Assembly: GCA_016285415.1 (NCBI GenBank)
Contig: JAEEQU010000013.1
Span: forward strand, 1 to 17,446
DNA from: Alphaproteobacteria bacterium
Lineage (GTDB): Bacteria; Pseudomonadota; Alphaproteobacteria; Rs-D84
Direction of reading: 5' to 3'
DNA: 17,446 nt
Below are positions 16,401 through 17,446 of this stretch, one piece after another (position 1 is the first letter of the stretch; each line of letters begins with the position of its first letter). A program made the position numbers and the translations under genes. The notes under the pieces are model-generated. The model was not told the origin of the DNA, did no database searches, and worked only from the letters and a program-made list of their open reading frames with translations.

Positions 16401-17446
16401 CAAAAGGCTTAAATAATTCCAATGCCATCGCCTTTGGCAAACCAACCTGATGCATTTTTAATGATGGTCCCGACACAATAACACTGCGGCCCGAATAATC
16501 TACACGTTTACCCAACATGTGCATACGGAAACGCCCCGATTTACCATGCAACGCACCCGACAAAGATTTCAGCGGACGGCGATTCTGGGAAACCATTGGA
16601 CGTGCCTTGTGTTCATTATCAAACAGCGAATCAACCGCTTCCTGTAACATGCGTTTTTCGTTGCGAATAATGATATCTGGGGCATGCATTTCCATAAACC
16701 GTTTTAAACGATTGTTACGAATAATCACACGACGATATAAATCATTCAAATCAGATGCCGCAACATGTCCCGCATCCAATGTGACCAATGGACGCATATC
16801 TGGTGGAATAACCGGGATGATGTCTGGCAACATCCATTGTGGTTCAGTTTTAGAATCCAAGAAAGCTTCTACTAGTTTTAATTGTTTGATAATTGCTTTA
16901 CGTTTAGCCTCGGATTTGGTTTCGGCCAATTCGGCGCGCAAACGTGTTCTTTCGTCACCCATATCCAGGTTGGCGATTATGCTGCGTACACCTTCGGCGC
17001 CAATACCGACACGGAATGCATCTGGACCAAATTCTTCAACCGCCGCACGGTATTCATCTTCACTGATAACATCGTACTGTTTCAAATTTGTTAAACCGGG
17101 TTCAATAACAATATATGCATCGTATGATATAACCTGCTCTAATTTCTTTTGCGACAGATTATTCAACAGTGTTGCGATTTTACCTTCACGCAGGAACCAA
17201 GTATGTGCAACTGGCATTGCCAACTTGATATGTCCCATACGTTCACGACGAACCGACGAAGAACCAACTTCAACCCCGCAACGTTCACAAACAACACCAC
17301 GGAATTTGATTCTCTTGTATTTACCGCATGCACATTCATAGTCTTTGACCGGACCAAAAATCTTTTGACAGAATAAACCATCTGCTTCTGGTTTCAAAGA
17401 ATGATAGTTAATTGTTTCGGGCTTTGTAACCTCACCATGAGACCAA
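13435..17446 (-). CDS. rpoC: RNA polymerase beta' subunit, N-terminus cut by window end
   Basis: RpoC is the beta' subunit of RNA polymerase and carries the active-site magnesium. About 1,336 residues are visible and the frame stays open to the window edge (GEVTKPETINY precedes the TTG codon at 17397, which is therefore not a start). By alignment to E. coli numbering about 32 residues are missing. Seen are the N-terminal zinc ribbon (four Cys in CAC...CERC, 17278-17334) and the catalytic NADFDGDQM at about 16144-16170, which matches E. coli D460/D462/D464. The second zinc site (CCSDGLCAKC, 14917-14946) and the bridge-helix/trigger region ARKGLSDTALKTAQAGYLTRR (15208-15270) are also visible. 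The C-terminus LLDL is complete. No inteins, insertions or frameshifts are seen. Confidence 0.98.
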   Translation of the reverse strand, partial: WSHGEVTKPETINYHSLKPEADGLFCQKIFGPVKDYECACGKYKRIKFRGVVCERCGVEVGSSSVRRERMGHIKLAMPVAHTWFLREGKIATLLNNLSQKKLEQVISYDAYIVIEPGLTNLKQYDVISEDEYRAAVEEFGPDAFRVGIGAEGVRSIIANLDMGDERTRLRAELAETKSEAKRKAIIKQLKLVEAFLDSKTEPQWMLPDIIPVIPPDMRPLVTLDAGHVAASDLNDLYRRVIIRNNRLKRFMEMHAPDIIIRNEKRMLQEAVDSLFDNEHKARPMVSQNRRPLKSLSGALHGKSGRFRMHMLGKRVDYSGRSVIVSGPSLKMHQVGLPKAMALELFKPFVFARLMAGDYANTLKTARKMVENGEDVVWEILEKVIHEHPVLLNRAPTLHRLSLLAFEPVLIEGKAIRLHPLVCKGFNADFDGDQMAVHVPISLEAQLEARTLMLSTNNILSPANGEPMTVPSQDMVLGIYYISLINGEHTEKSPRFSGMDEVQLALENKTITLHTPIVARINGKNYKTTAGRMIIGELLPKSENMPFDLVNKVMGRGDLEHLLSITYERCGDKAMILLADALKNTGFEQAARSGISIGFDDVVIPEEKESMIEEAERAAADIEEQYQNGLLSSGERYNKLIDMWQKTTDKLGDLAFAALGKNHGDDWNSIYMMADSKARGSKNQIKQLAGMRGMMQKPDGSIIEVPIISNFKEGLTMAEYFTSTHGARKGLSDTALKTAQAGYLTRRLVDLALNTVITEHDCGTKEYITAKPVYQGSTLSVPLGDVVLGRTAAKDIVHPISKEVIVPAGELITKVAARAINESGLPSVDVRSVLTCCSDGLCAKCYGMDLSRQSLVHVGEAVGVVAGQSIGEPGTQLTLRTFHIGGIASGGAESHYIEVPVAGTIKLSGVNTITNSVGRVVVLSRNGKVAIVSPKGDELFSCSLPYASMLIVNDGDKVEKGAKVAEWDPYSNTIIAEKDGIVSFNDLTENVSYQEEVDSMTGIVSRKVINWKTNTKKALQPAIRLVNEKGDVLSLGGKKVAEYLLPIHSVLMVENGAKVAAGDVLARIPVQAKRTGDITGGLPRVEELLEVRRPANPALLAEIDGTVELEDAKSKIIIRIEPDDGTKPFEYAVPKGTNLLVRSGDVVKKADKLVDGDPVPQDILRILGQKALATFMVEQIQQVYRLQGVSINDKHIEILIREMTRRVEITDPGDTVFLTGHVVDRVDFEEENERVKHDGGRPAVASQVLVGLTRASLTTRSFISNASFQQTTKVLVDAAINGSTDKLVGINENLIVGRLIPIGTGAYVRRVREIAKAEEKAERIAREGGEHQQLLDL

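Noticed and set aside
16517..17341. Long plus-strand open frame (274 codons) across rpoC
   Set aside because: It is antisense to the clearly conserved rpoC frame and its translation shows no known motif; rpoC codon bias explains the open frame.
1..17446. CRISPR array or insertion sequence
   Set aside because: No regularly spaced repeats, transposase-like frame or terminal inverted repeats were seen.

Overview
The window looks like a piece of an AT-rich alphaproteobacterial chromosome. The reasons are the fabH-ihfA pair, the rpmF-plsX pair and rpoC on the same strand, and standard codon use. The mix of housekeeping genes with a set of lineage-type secreted, cysteine-rich proteins suggests a host-associated or gut-type uncultured alphaproteobacterium; that last step is inference. 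Both window ends cut a gene: an M13 metallopeptidase (left, 5' part missing) and rpoC (right, about 30 N-terminal residues missing).

Left part (1-3135): the peptidase converges on fabH-ihfA and the two share a bidirectional terminator. fabH and a tRNA-Arg(CCU) gene are divergent, and their predicted promoters appear to share one self-complementary -35 box, TTGCAA. The tRNA is followed after 16 nt by a small membrane protein with a His/Cys-rich loop. A second bidirectional terminator closes this unit.

Middle (3136-11964): this is the accessory block that separates fabH from plsX, two genes that are usually neighbours in Alphaproteobacteria. It holds a two-gene minus-strand operon of large secreted Cys-rich proteins (971 and 555 aa), whose C-terminal regions resemble InlB-type B-repeats. 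Divergent from it is a ClsC-like phospholipase D family protein with a lipoprotein-like N-terminus. Next is a 111-aa unknown protein with a strong promoter, a leader of about 170 nt and a near-perfect Shine-Dalgarno. Last is a third secreted Cys-rich protein (604 aa) with a coiled coil, behind its own extended -10 promoter. I see no integrase, transposase or att duplication, so this looks like a lineage-specific envelope gene set rather than a recognisable mobile element.

Right part (12037-17446): plsX, rpmF (49 aa, with a four-Cys zinc ribbon) and rpoC, all on the minus strand. A terminator-like hairpin with a T-run lies between rpmF and plsX and ends five bases before the plsX start codon, in place of a ribosome binding site. 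It could act as an attenuator between ribosomal protein and phospholipid synthesis. PlsX and FabH supply the first steps of phospholipid and fatty acid synthesis, the ClsC-like protein would remodel phospholipids, and the three Cys-rich proteins are probably envelope or surface components.
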